From contig CANCAO010000009.1 of assembly GCA_947374105.1 (NCBI GenBank), forward strand, positions 1 to 14,538: a stretch of DNA of 14,538 nt. The letters run 5' to 3'. Positions 8,741-14,538 of the stretch are shown here, one piece after another. The translations under genes and the position numbers were made by a program. The notes under the pieces are model-generated. The model was not told the DNA's origin. It saw only the letters and a list, made by a program, of their open reading frames with translations, and did not search any database. Source of the DNA: Comamonadaceae bacterium (GTDB lineage: Bacteria; Pseudomonadota; Gammaproteobacteria; Burkholderiales; Burkholderiaceae_C). How positions within the stretch are numbered: position 1 is the first letter of the stretch; each line of letters begins with the position of its first letter.

Positions 8741-9784
8741 ATGACGACGCCCTTAGTTCAGAAAAACTCACTTGATTTGCTGCGTTTGGTCGCCGCAAGT
8801 TTGGTGCTTTACAGCCATCAACACGCGCTCATGGGTCAGACCGAGCCTTTGTTCTTCGGTTGGACGACTTTTGGCGGCGCGGGTGTGACGATTTTTTTCT
8901 TTTTGAGTGGCATGTTGGTGTGGTCCAGCTGGTTGCGTGATGCGGATGTCAGGCGATTTTTTATGCGGCGCTCGTTGCGAATTTTCCCGGCGCTTTGGCT
9001 GGTCGTTTTGATGACCGTGTTTTTGCTCGGCCCGGTGTTTTCAACGCTGGTGCTGGCGGACTATGGGAGCAGTTCAACAAGCTGGCGCTACCTCAGCACC
9101 GCTGTGTTGGTGGTGCGCCATAGCTTGCCGGGAGTTTTTGCTGATAACCCCTTTCCTGCCGCGGTGAACGGTTCACTGTGGACTTTGCCGGTGGAGTTCC
9201 TATGCTACATCACGGTGGCTGCACTGGGGTGCGTCACCTGGGGCTCACGGCGCGTGCTGATTGCGTTGGGCTTGGGCCTCACGGTGCTGTTGGCTTCGTT
9301 TGCCCCGCAGGTGCTGGGGCTGCGCTTCGTCCCCCATTTTGAAATGGTCGCGATGTTCTGGGCCGGGGTTTTTTATGCAGGCGTCATTCAAAGCAATGGG
9401 GAAGACAAAACGAGTAATGCCGTTTCAGATCGAGCGCTGGCTTGTGGCTTGGGCGCGTTGGCCTTGCTGGGTTTTGCTCTATGCGGTGACCGAGGGCTAG
9501 AGCGCACCGCGATGCTGGTCTGCGCGGCAGTGCTGGTGCAGTTGGCGCTTAGATTTTCCGCCGGTGCGAAGCTGACGGATCGTCTGGGTGACTTGTCTTA
9601 CGGCGTTTATATTTTTGCCTTTCCCGTGCAACAGATCGTGGTGCATGGGGGGCGGGGTGCGGGTTGGGGTTTCGGCGTTTCTTTGGCGCTTTCTTTGGCG
9701 CTGACGGGTGTGCTGGCCTTCGCCTCTTGGCATCTGCTTGAAAAGCAGGCTTTGCGTTTCAAACCCAAGGCAAAGCAGGTATGA
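8741..9784 (+). CDS. Membrane acyltransferase, acyltransferase 3 (OafA/YrhL-like) family
   Basis: This 347-residue multi-pass inner-membrane protein belongs to the acyltransferase 3 family, which transfers acyl groups, usually acetyl, onto surface sugars. The family's R-X10-H pair is present in helix 1: Arg15 and His26 in LRLVAASLVLYSHQHAL. Other hallmarks are GVTIFFFLSGMLV (about residues 48-60), MRRSLRIFPALW (about 75-86) and NGSLWTLPVEF (143-153). The length fits a single-domain version without the C-terminal SGNH domain of longer OafA proteins. The usual family opening (N-x-LD-x-LRL) follows within a dozen residues of ATG 8741, which supports that start although no Shine-Dalgarno motif stands out. 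Its stop overlaps the next glycosyltransferase start as ATGA (9781-9784). Likely role, by context: O-acetylation of the glycan made here. Seven-T (8892-8898) and six-G (9647-9652) runs occur inside the gene. Confidence 0.92.
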   Translation: MTTPLVQKNSLDLLRLVAASLVLYSHQHALMGQTEPLFFGWTTFGGAGVTIFFFLSGMLVWSSWLRDADVRRFFMRRSLRIFPALWLVVLMTVFLLGPVFSTLVLADYGSSSTSWRYLSTAVLVVRHSLPGVFADNPFPAAVNGSLWTLPVEFLCYITVAALGCVTWGSRRVLIALGLGLTVLLASFAPQVLGLRFVPHFEMVAMFWAGVFYAGVIQSNGEDKTSNAVSDRALACGLGALALLGFALCGDRGLERTAMLVCAAVLVQLALRFSAGAKLTDRLGDLSYGVYIFAFPVQQIVVHGGRGAGWGFGVSLALSLALTGVLAFASWHLLEKQALRFKPKAKQV

Positions 9785-10611
9785 ATCAACGCGTTGATGT
9801 GGTGGTTTTGAATTGGAACGGGTGGCAAGACACGCTGACCTGTTTGAACTCTTTGCAAGGCCTGGATTACCCCAGTTTCCAACTGCTCCTGGTGGACAAC
9901 GGCTCAACGGACGGCTCGATTGAACACATCCGCGCGGCCATGCCCTCTGTGGAGTTGCTGCCCACAGGTGTTAATCTGGGTTTTGGTGGCGGCTGCAACG
10001 TGGGGATACGGCATGCGCTGGCCGGGGGGGCCGACTATGTTTGGCTGATCAACAGCGATGCCACCGTGGATGCCGGAGCGCTTTCGGCCTTGGTGCGCGA
10101 GGCCCAGGCCCACCCCGAGGTAGGTGCCGTGGGCTCTGTGCTCTACGAAGTCGATGAACCCGAACGGGTTCAATTGTGGGGCGGTGGCACAGTCAATCTT
10201 TGGCTCGGTCGATCACAACACCGGATGGCCGCTGGGGCCTTGGATTTCATCTCGGGTGCGTCGATATTGTTGCGCCGTTCTGCGCTTGAGGAGGTCGGCT
10301 TGTTCGATCAGCGCACTTTTTTCATGTATTGGGAAGACACTGACCTGGGCTTTCGATTGCGCAAAGCGGGTTGGCAACTGGCCGTGGCCAATGACTCCCG
10401 GGTATGGCACAAGCAGTCGGCCAGTCTGGGCAAGCGCAGCCCCTTGTTGGATGAATATTTCGCCAGATCAGGTGTGCGATTTTTCAAACGCTACGCGCCT
10501 GTGCCCTGGCTGACCAATGCATTTTCGTTGAGCATGCGTTTGGTGAAACGGGTGCTTTCGGGCGATATCACCCGCGCCAAGGCGGTTCTCAGAGGGTTCT
10601 TAAGCGCATGA
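9781..10611 (+). CDS. Family 2 glycosyltransferase (rhamnosyltransferase/WbbL-like)
   Basis: A 276-residue GT-A fold glycosyltransferase of family GT2, WbbL-like subgroup, that would add one sugar to the lipid-linked unit on the cytoplasmic side. Features in order: VVVLNWNGWQDT at about residues 7-18, LLVDNGSTDGS at 36-46 (nucleotide binding), NLGFGGGCNVGI at 65-76, the DXD-equivalent INSDA at 90-94, DFISGASILLRR at 155-166 with a predicted acceptor/base region, and the YWEDTDLGFRLRKAGW block at 183-198 with Glu185, Asp186 and Asp188. His210 in VWHKQSAS is the usual late conserved histidine. Because dTDP-rhamnose genes are linked, a rhamnosyltransferase role is plausible but not shown by sequence. 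Start ATG 9781 overlaps the acyltransferase stop, and the end overlaps the next glycosyltransferase start (10608-10611), both as ATGA. A seven-G run (10024-10030) lies in the coding sequence. Confidence 0.92.
   Translation: MNQRVDVVVLNWNGWQDTLTCLNSLQGLDYPSFQLLLVDNGSTDGSIEHIRAAMPSVELLPTGVNLGFGGGCNVGIRHALAGGADYVWLINSDATVDAGALSALVREAQAHPEVGAVGSVLYEVDEPERVQLWGGGTVNLWLGRSQHRMAAGALDFISGASILLRRSALEEVGLFDQRTFFMYWEDTDLGFRLRKAGWQLAVANDSRVWHKQSASLGKRSPLLDEYFARSGVRFFKRYAPVPWLTNAFSLSMRLVKRVLSGDITRAKAVLRGFLSA
10024..10030 (+). repeat. G7 homopolymer in a glycosyltransferase gene
   Basis: Seven consecutive G at 10024-10030 encode the Gly-Gly of an AGGA turn (residues 81-84) of the glycosyltransferase at 9781. 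The gene is in frame here. A tract of this length is only a weak candidate for slipped-strand phase variation. Confidence 0.85.
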
Positions 10612-11432
10612 CCCCTATCGTGCCCGTGACTGTGGTGATCCCTTGTTACCGCTGCGGTCTGACGATTGAGCGGGCCGTCAGCTCGGTGGCGTCACAAACC
10701 TTGCAGCCGCTTGAACTTATTTTGGTCGATGACGGCAGTGCAGACGAGACCCGCACCATGTTGCATGACTTGTGCAGCAACTACCCACTGGGGTGGATCC
10801 GACTTGTTCTGCTGGATCAAAACCTTGGCGCTGCCAGCGCACGCAATGCGGGCTGGGATCAGGCCAAGGGTGATTACGTCGCTTTTCTGGATGCCGATGA
10901 CGCATGGCATCCCAACAAAATAGCACTACAGTACCCGTTCATGCAGTCTCGGTCGGATGTTGTCGTATCAGGGCATGGCCATGTCCAAGCGGGCGGTGCT
11001 AGTAGATCGGTTTCATGGGAGGAGGGCGCTGAGTTTCGTCCGGTGTCTAAGTACTACGTGTTGTTGAAAAACCCATTCGTCACCCCGTCTTTCATGGTGC
11101 GACGTGACCTGCCCTTTCGGTTTCTGGCTGGCAGGCGCCATATGGAAGACCATTATTTTCTGATGCAGGTGGCTGTGGCTGGTCTGGGTATCGCAAAAAC
11201 GGAACAGCCATTGGCAACCATCTACAAGAACCTGTTTGGTGATGCGGGATTGAGTTCCGAGCTTTGGCGCATGCAACACAGTGAATTGGAAAATTACAAG
11301 CTGCTTCGCCTTGAAGGACGTATTTCTGCGGTGGGCGTTGTCTTGTTTCAGGGGTATTCTTGGTTGAAATTTTTTCGTCGCATTGTCATTGTCGGTTTTC
11401 GCAAAACAATCAGGCGTTGTAAGGGGACTTAA
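10608..11432 (+). CDS. Family 2 glycosyltransferase
   Basis: A 274-residue GT2 enzyme of a different subgroup from its neighbour. Motifs: VTVVIPCYRCG at residues 7-17, the SSVASQTLQPLELILVDDGS stretch with DDGS at 41-44, GAASARNAGWDQAKGDYVAF at about 74-93, and the metal-binding DADDAW at 95-100. The catalytic-region Glu180-Asp181 pair (RHMEDHYF) sits where GT2 enzymes carry their ED motif. A hydrophobic/basic C-terminal stretch (about 244-272) may lie against the membrane. It starts at ATG 10608 in an ATGA overlap with the preceding gene, with AGAGGG at 10591-10596 as a distant ribosome binding site, and ends four bases before the next gene's start. Donor and acceptor sugars cannot be assigned. 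Confidence 0.92.
   Translation: MTPIVPVTVVIPCYRCGLTIERAVSSVASQTLQPLELILVDDGSADETRTMLHDLCSNYPLGWIRLVLLDQNLGAASARNAGWDQAKGDYVAFLDADDAWHPNKIALQYPFMQSRSDVVVSGHGHVQAGGASRSVSWEEGAEFRPVSKYYVLLKNPFVTPSFMVRRDLPFRFLAGRRHMEDHYFLMQVAVAGLGIAKTEQPLATIYKNLFGDAGLSSELWRMQHSELENYKLLRLEGRISAVGVVLFQGYSWLKFFRRIVIVGFRKTIRRCKGT
11421..11427 (+). promoter_or_regulatory. Ribosome binding site deciding the second methyltransferase start
   Basis: AAGGGGA at 11421-11427 lies nine bases before ATG 11437. It supports starting the next gene there (or at the adjacent ATG 11440) rather than at the in-frame ATG 11383, which lies inside the preceding glycosyltransferase gene. Confidence 0.65.
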
Positions 11433-11436
11433 TTCA

Positions 11437-12342
11437 ATGATGGCCACTCTGATGCAAGGGCTTCGAAATTCAGCCAAACTGCGCATGCTGGTGAAAGGGC
11501 ACTTTCTGACCGGGATACCTTTGTTGTACCCGATCGGTCATTTTTACTCTCCTATCGTCAATCCAAGCGAGGCTGGAAAACGCGCGGCTCGGTTATGGGA
11601 GAGGCATGATGAAATGGGCGGCATTGATCTGCGGGTGAACGATCAGTTGGCTCTGCTTGAACGATTGACACCCTATACGAGCGCTATCTATTACCCGCTA
11701 AAGCGCGACAAGACGCAGTTGGGGTATTACTACTCCAACGATCAATTTCCTGTGCTGGATGCCGAGTTTTTGCACACCATGTTGTGCCATCTGCGGCCCA
11801 AAACCATGATCGAAGTTGGCAGTGGATTTTCATCACTGATCACGGCGCGGGTGAATCTGAACATGCTGGACGGGGCACTTGATTTCACGTGCATCGAGCC
11901 TTATCCTCGAAAGTTTCTCACGGATGGTGTGCTTGGCATCACCCGGCTGATTCAGAAAAGGGTGGAGGATATTGAGTTGTCATTCTTTGACCGTCTGGAG
12001 GCGGGCGACATTCTCTTCATTGATTCTTCGCATGTCGCCAAGGCCGGCAGTGATGTGAATTATTTATTTTTTGAAATCTTGCCACGCTTACGCAAAGGTG
12101 TGCTCGTTCATTTTCATGATATCTTTTTGCCCGACGAGTATCCTAGAGAATGGGTGATTGATCAGGGGCGGAACTGGAACGAGCAGTATGTCTTGAGGGC
12201 TTTCCTTCAATACAACACGGATTGGCGTGTTGTGTGGTCAGCCCATCTCATGGGCACACGCCATCGAGAGGCGGTACAGAAAGTGTTCCCTCGCTATCCT
12301 GCGCTGGGTGGTGGGGGTAGCTTTTGGATTCAAAGAAATTGA
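11437..12342 (+). CDS. Class I SAM-dependent methyltransferase, Methyltransf_24-like
   Basis: A 301-residue protein that I read as a class I methyltransferase. The SAM-binding motif I is MIEVGSGFSSLITARV at residues 124-139; strand 2 ends with FTCIEPYP (150-157), where Glu154 would bind the ribose; FIDSSHVAKAGSDV at 194-207 and KGVLVHFHDIFLPDEYP at 220-236 follow. The latter two recall the metal-binding Asp...(His/Asp)Asp arrangement of metal-dependent sugar and small-molecule O-methyltransferases such as TylF/MycE and CmcI relatives; that comparison is from memory and is inference. The N-terminal 120 residues (with NDQLALLERL and YYSNDQFPVLDAE) are an extra domain that I do not recognise. 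It shares no obvious similarity with the methyltransferase at 8026 beyond the fold. Two ATGs lie side by side (11437 and 11440); I took the first. Lying between glycosyltransferase genes, it probably modifies a sugar of the same glycan. Confidence 0.8.
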   Translation: MMATLMQGLRNSAKLRMLVKGHFLTGIPLLYPIGHFYSPIVNPSEAGKRAARLWERHDEMGGIDLRVNDQLALLERLTPYTSAIYYPLKRDKTQLGYYYSNDQFPVLDAEFLHTMLCHLRPKTMIEVGSGFSSLITARVNLNMLDGALDFTCIEPYPRKFLTDGVLGITRLIQKRVEDIELSFFDRLEAGDILFIDSSHVAKAGSDVNYLFFEILPRLRKGVLVHFHDIFLPDEYPREWVIDQGRNWNEQYVLRAFLQYNTDWRVVWSAHLMGTRHREAVQKVFPRYPALGGGGSFWIQRN

Positions 12343-12361
12343 TGATTTCGGCAAGCAACAA

Positions 12362-13126
12362 ATGAAGCACTTCGTCTTATCTCTTTCCGTCGTCAGTCAT
12401 GGTCAGGTAGCGCTGGTGAGCGATCTTTTGTCTGACATCCAAAAGTATTGCGCGGAAGACGCTTTGGAGGTGCTGCTGACGCTGAACGTGCCGGAGCCCT
12501 TGCCCGACTTATTCAATCAATTCACCTTCCCCTTGAAAGTCATCCACAACACCGTCCCTCTGGGCTTTGGTGAAAACCACAATCGTGCGTTTGAGCAGGC
12601 CAGCGGTGATTTCTTTTGTGTCATCAATCCGGATATCCGATTGGACGGCAATGTATTTCCAATCGTTATGACTGGTCTTGGTGATGCTTCAATCGGGCTG
12701 GTTGCACCCTTGGTGGTGGATGGTTCAGGCGCTGTCGAAGACAGTGCGCGCCGATTTCCGACGCCGCTGAAAATACTGTGCAAGCTCATTGGACGTTGCG
12801 CCGGGAGTGACTATGTGATCCGTGATGCCCCCATTTATCCCGACTGGGTCGGTGGCATGTTCATGGTATTGCGTCGTGATGTTTACAAAGAGCTGAATGG
12901 CTTTAATCAAAAGTATTTTTTGTATTACGAGGATGTTGATCTGTGTGCCAGGCTTTGGCTCAAGGGTTTGAAGGTGGCTTTGATTCCAAAAGTCAGAGCC
13001 ACCCATAGGGCTCAACGCAGCAGCCATAAGAAAATACGTTACTTCTGGATTCATATTCGCAGCATGTTGCGTTTCTTTTTTTCCTCTACTTTTCTAAGGC
13101 TGATGTGCTTGCGGACTAGGCGCTAA
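12362..13126 (+). CDS. Family 2 glycosyltransferase (WbbL-like), locally low G+C
   Basis: A 254-residue GT2 enzyme. Motifs: LSLSVVSHGQ at residues 6-15 (the usual strand-1 segment, with His13 where many relatives have Tyr), VLLTLNVPEPLP at about 37-48, PLGFGENHNRAFEQASGDFF at 66-85, the DXD-equivalent VINPDIRL at 87-94 (Asn89, Asp91), DWVGGMFMVLRR at 161-172 and FLYYEDVDLCARL at 186-198 with Glu190, Asp191 and Asp193, plus His215. These place it in the rhamnosyltransferase-like WbbL group, as for the gene at 9781, but the two are clearly diverged. The reading frame is open upstream to 12227, but ATG 12362 begins the recognisable domain and avoids overlapping the methyltransferase. Its ribosome binding site is weak. 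Two hand-counted 60-base blocks in it (12901-12960 and 13021-13080) are 22/60 G+C, well below its neighbours, which hints at a separate origin. Confidence 0.88.
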   Translation: MKHFVLSLSVVSHGQVALVSDLLSDIQKYCAEDALEVLLTLNVPEPLPDLFNQFTFPLKVIHNTVPLGFGENHNRAFEQASGDFFCVINPDIRLDGNVFPIVMTGLGDASIGLVAPLVVDGSGAVEDSARRFPTPLKILCKLIGRCAGSDYVIRDAPIYPDWVGGMFMVLRRDVYKELNGFNQKYFLYYEDVDLCARLWLKGLKVALIPKVRATHRAQRSSHKKIRYFWIHIRSMLRFFFSSTFLRLMCLRTRR

Positions 13127-13151
13127 GACATTCCGAAAATAGAGACCTGCA

Positions 13152-14123
13152 ATGGAATTCAAGTTACCTGAAAAATCAGTCCTGGTCACTGGTGCCAGTG
13201 GGTTTTTGGGGCAAGCGCTGGTGCAACAGTTGATCGTGGATGGCTTTGCCGTAACGGCCGTGTCCCGAAGTCAGGCACCGACTCGCGCGCCGGGCTGGAT
13301 CTGTCTTGCGCACTATGAAGACGCCCACACCTTATTGCAGGGGCATGCTTGCGTTGTCCACCTGGCCGCCCGTGTGCACGTCATGCGCGACACCAGCGCT
13401 GATCCGTTGACCGAATTCCGTGCGGCCAATGTCGATATCACGCTGACGCTGGCTCGCCAAGCCGCCGCAGCCGGGGTGCAGCGTTTTGTGTTCATCAGTT
13501 CGGTCAAGGTCAACGGTGAGGGCACTCAGCCCAATGGCGCTTTCACCGAGACTGATTCACCCCATCCACAAGATGCGTATGGTCAGAGCAAAGACGAAGC
13601 GGAACAAGGCTTGCGCCAGATCGCCGCTGAAACTGGTTTGGATGTGGTCATCATTCGCCCGCCTTTGGTCTATGGGTCTGGCGTAAGAGCTAACTTTGCT
13701 ACCCTGATGCGCGCCGTGCAGCGGGGTTGGCCTTTGCCCTTAGGGGGCATCACACACAACCGTCGCAGCCTGGTGGGGCTGGACAATCTGGTGGATTTGA
13801 TCATCACCTGTATCGCGCACCCGGCAGCGGCAAACCAGATCTTTTTGGCCAGCGATGGCCATGACCTGTCAACGGCAGACCTGGTGCGCGGCTTGGCGCG
13901 GGCTGCTGGCGTTCCTGCGCGCTTGATGCCGATGCCCGTTTGGATGTTGCGGGCTGCGGCCGCCTTGCTGGGCAAGAACGCTGCGGCGCAACGTTTGTGC
14001 GGGAGCTTGCAGGTGGATATTTCAAAAGCACGAGATATTTTGGGCTGGGTGCCGCCGGTTTCGGTGGATGAGGGCTTGCGTCGGGCGTTTGCGAAGATGG
14101 AGAACCATGAAAAGACTATTTGA
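13152..14123 (+). CDS. SDR-family nucleotide-sugar epimerase or 4-reductase
   Basis: A 323-residue extended short-chain dehydrogenase/reductase. The NAD(P)-binding motif is GASGFLG at residues 14-20, VVHLAARVHV at 68-77 is the usual strand-4 segment, FISSVKVNGEG at 114-124 carries the serine region, and the catalytic pair is Tyr143 and Lys147 in YGQSK. RPPLVYGSGVRANF and GITHNRRSLVGLDNLVDLI complete the substrate side. Such proteins are often labelled UDP-glucose 4-epimerase, but the subgroup sits next to PglC-type transferases and includes WbpV/WbpK of Pseudomonas and WreQ of Rhizobium, which reduce the 4-keto sugar to UDP-QuiNAc or UDP-FucNAc. Which activity applies here is open. The last 17 bases overlap the following transferase gene, so the two proteins are probably made together. 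No clear Shine-Dalgarno motif; ATG 13152 gives a normal N-terminus. Confidence 0.88.
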   Translation: MEFKLPEKSVLVTGASGFLGQALVQQLIVDGFAVTAVSRSQAPTRAPGWICLAHYEDAHTLLQGHACVVHLAARVHVMRDTSADPLTEFRAANVDITLTLARQAAAAGVQRFVFISSVKVNGEGTQPNGAFTETDSPHPQDAYGQSKDEAEQGLRQIAAETGLDVVIIRPPLVYGSGVRANFATLMRAVQRGWPLPLGGITHNRRSLVGLDNLVDLIITCIAHPAAANQIFLASDGHDLSTADLVRGLARAAGVPARLMPMPVWMLRAAAALLGKNAAAQRLCGSLQVDISKARDILGWVPPVSVDEGLRRAFAKMENHEKTI

Positions 14124-14538
14124 TTTATTGCTGGCCGTTTGTGCGGGTATTTTTTTGCTGATCCCCGTGTTTCTGGTCGCTCTGTCAGTGCGGTTGACCT
14201 CTAAAGGTCCGGCCCTGTATTGGTCTGACCGGGTCGGGCGCAACAATTCGATTTTTAAAATGCCAAAATTTCGCAGTATGCAAATAGGCACACCAGCCTT
14301 GGCAACCCATTTGCTGAGTAATCCGGACGCCTATCTCACCCCGATTGGCAGTTTCTTGCGCAAGAGCAGTTTGGACGAGCTTCCCCAGTTATGGAGCATC
14401 CTCAAAGGCGACATGAGTTTTGTGGGGCCTAGGCCGGCCCTGTTCAATCAGCAGGATTTGATCGCCTTGCGCACCCAGTGCGGCGTACATGAATTGATGC
14501 CGGGTTTGACGGGTTGGGCTCAGATGAATGGACGCGAT
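14107..14538 (+). CDS. Undecaprenyl-phosphate sugar-1-phosphate transferase, PglC/WbaP type (3' end outside window)
   Basis: The visible 144 residues are the N-terminal and catalytic part of a monotopic phosphoglycosyl transferase, which transfers a sugar-1-phosphate from a UDP-sugar to undecaprenyl phosphate and so starts the repeating unit at the inner membrane. After MKRLFDLLLAV comes one hydrophobic membrane segment (about residues 6-28) with Pro20 at the position of the family's re-entrant-helix proline. The bacterial sugar transferase motifs follow: LTSKGPALYWSDRVGR (30-45), PKFRSM (53-58), the catalytic Asp90-Glu91 in SSLDELPQLW, GDMSFVGPRPAL (101-112) and PGLTGWAQMNGRD (132-144). The small PglC-like members are about 180-210 residues, so some 40-60 residues are missing beyond the edge. 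ATG 14107 has GGAGA at 14099-14103 just before it and lies inside the end of the SDR gene. The lack of an N-terminal multi-helix region separates it from WbaP/WcaJ. Confidence 0.93.
   Translation, partial: MKRLFDLLLAVCAGIFLLIPVFLVALSVRLTSKGPALYWSDRVGRNNSIFKMPKFRSMQIGTPALATHLLSNPDAYLTPIGSFLRKSSLDELPQLWSILKGDMSFVGPRPALFNQQDLIALRTQCGVHELMPGLTGWAQMNGRD

Noticed and set aside
12227..12361. Upstream in-frame ATG for the third glycosyltransferase
   Set aside because: It would overlap the methyltransferase gene by more than 100 bases and the added residues do not resemble a GT2 N-terminus.
13072..13083. T-rich stretch near the end of the third glycosyltransferase as a terminator tail
   Set aside because: It is coding (a run of Phe codons) with no GC-rich hairpin before it.
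1..14538. Mobile elements, CRISPR arrays, tRNA or a novel defence system
   Set aside because: No transposase, integrase, spaced direct repeats, tRNA-like cloverleaf or unassigned gene block is present; every long plus-strand frame belongs to secretion or glycan synthesis.

Overview
This window is one contiguous, entirely plus-strand stretch of a Gram-negative surface-polysaccharide (O-antigen or capsule/exopolysaccharide) gene cluster, entered from the end of a type I secretion operon. Fifteen protein-coding genes are visible, thirteen of them with both ends in the window between the 3' end of an HlyD-family adaptor gene (left edge) and the 5' part of a sugar-phosphate transferase gene (right edge), plus a complete TolC-family gene. 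The protein style (HlyD, TolC, the rfbBDAC order followed by manC, the MOP-type flippase, and the epimerase/initiating-transferase pair) and the moderately high G+C suggest a betaproteobacterium, probably Burkholderiales near the Comamonadaceae; this is inference from protein resemblance only.

Layout. 1-339: C-terminus of a type I secretion membrane-fusion protein. 345-1715: its TolC-type outer-membrane partner. 1741-5158: rfbB-rfbD-rfbA-rfbC, the four dTDP-L-rhamnose genes, tightly packed. 5209-6636: bifunctional mannose-1-phosphate guanylyltransferase/mannose-6-phosphate isomerase, giving GDP-mannose. 6670-8022: Wzx-type lipid-linked oligosaccharide flippase. 8026-8682: SAM methyltransferase. 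8741-9784: membrane acyltransferase (acyltransferase 3 family). 9781-10611 and 10608-11432: two family 2 glycosyltransferases. 11437-12342: a second, different SAM methyltransferase. 12362-13126: third family 2 glycosyltransferase, with locally low G+C. 13152-14123: SDR nucleotide-sugar epimerase/4-reductase. 14107-14538 (cut by the window end): PglC/WbaP-type phosphoglycosyl transferase that starts the glycan on undecaprenyl phosphate.

How they fit together (inference). The right-hand pair makes and loads the first sugar onto the lipid carrier; the three glycosyltransferases add further sugars, with dTDP-rhamnose and GDP-mannose (or a derivative) as likely donors; two methyltransferases and one acyltransferase decorate the unit; Wzx flips it. 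No Wzy polymerase, chain-length regulator, ligase or phosphomannomutase is in the window, so the pathway must be completed by genes elsewhere. Intergenic gaps are at most 57 bases and four junctions are ATGA stop/start overlaps, so much of the window is probably co-transcribed. I see no tRNA, rRNA, insertion sequence, CRISPR array, riboswitch or convincing terminator, and no gene-free stretch above 300 bases. Overall this is a fairly conventional glycan locus. The points worth checking are the type I secretion/glycan junction, the identity of the first sugar, the missing polymerase, the unusual second methyltransferase and the low-G+C glycosyltransferase gene.
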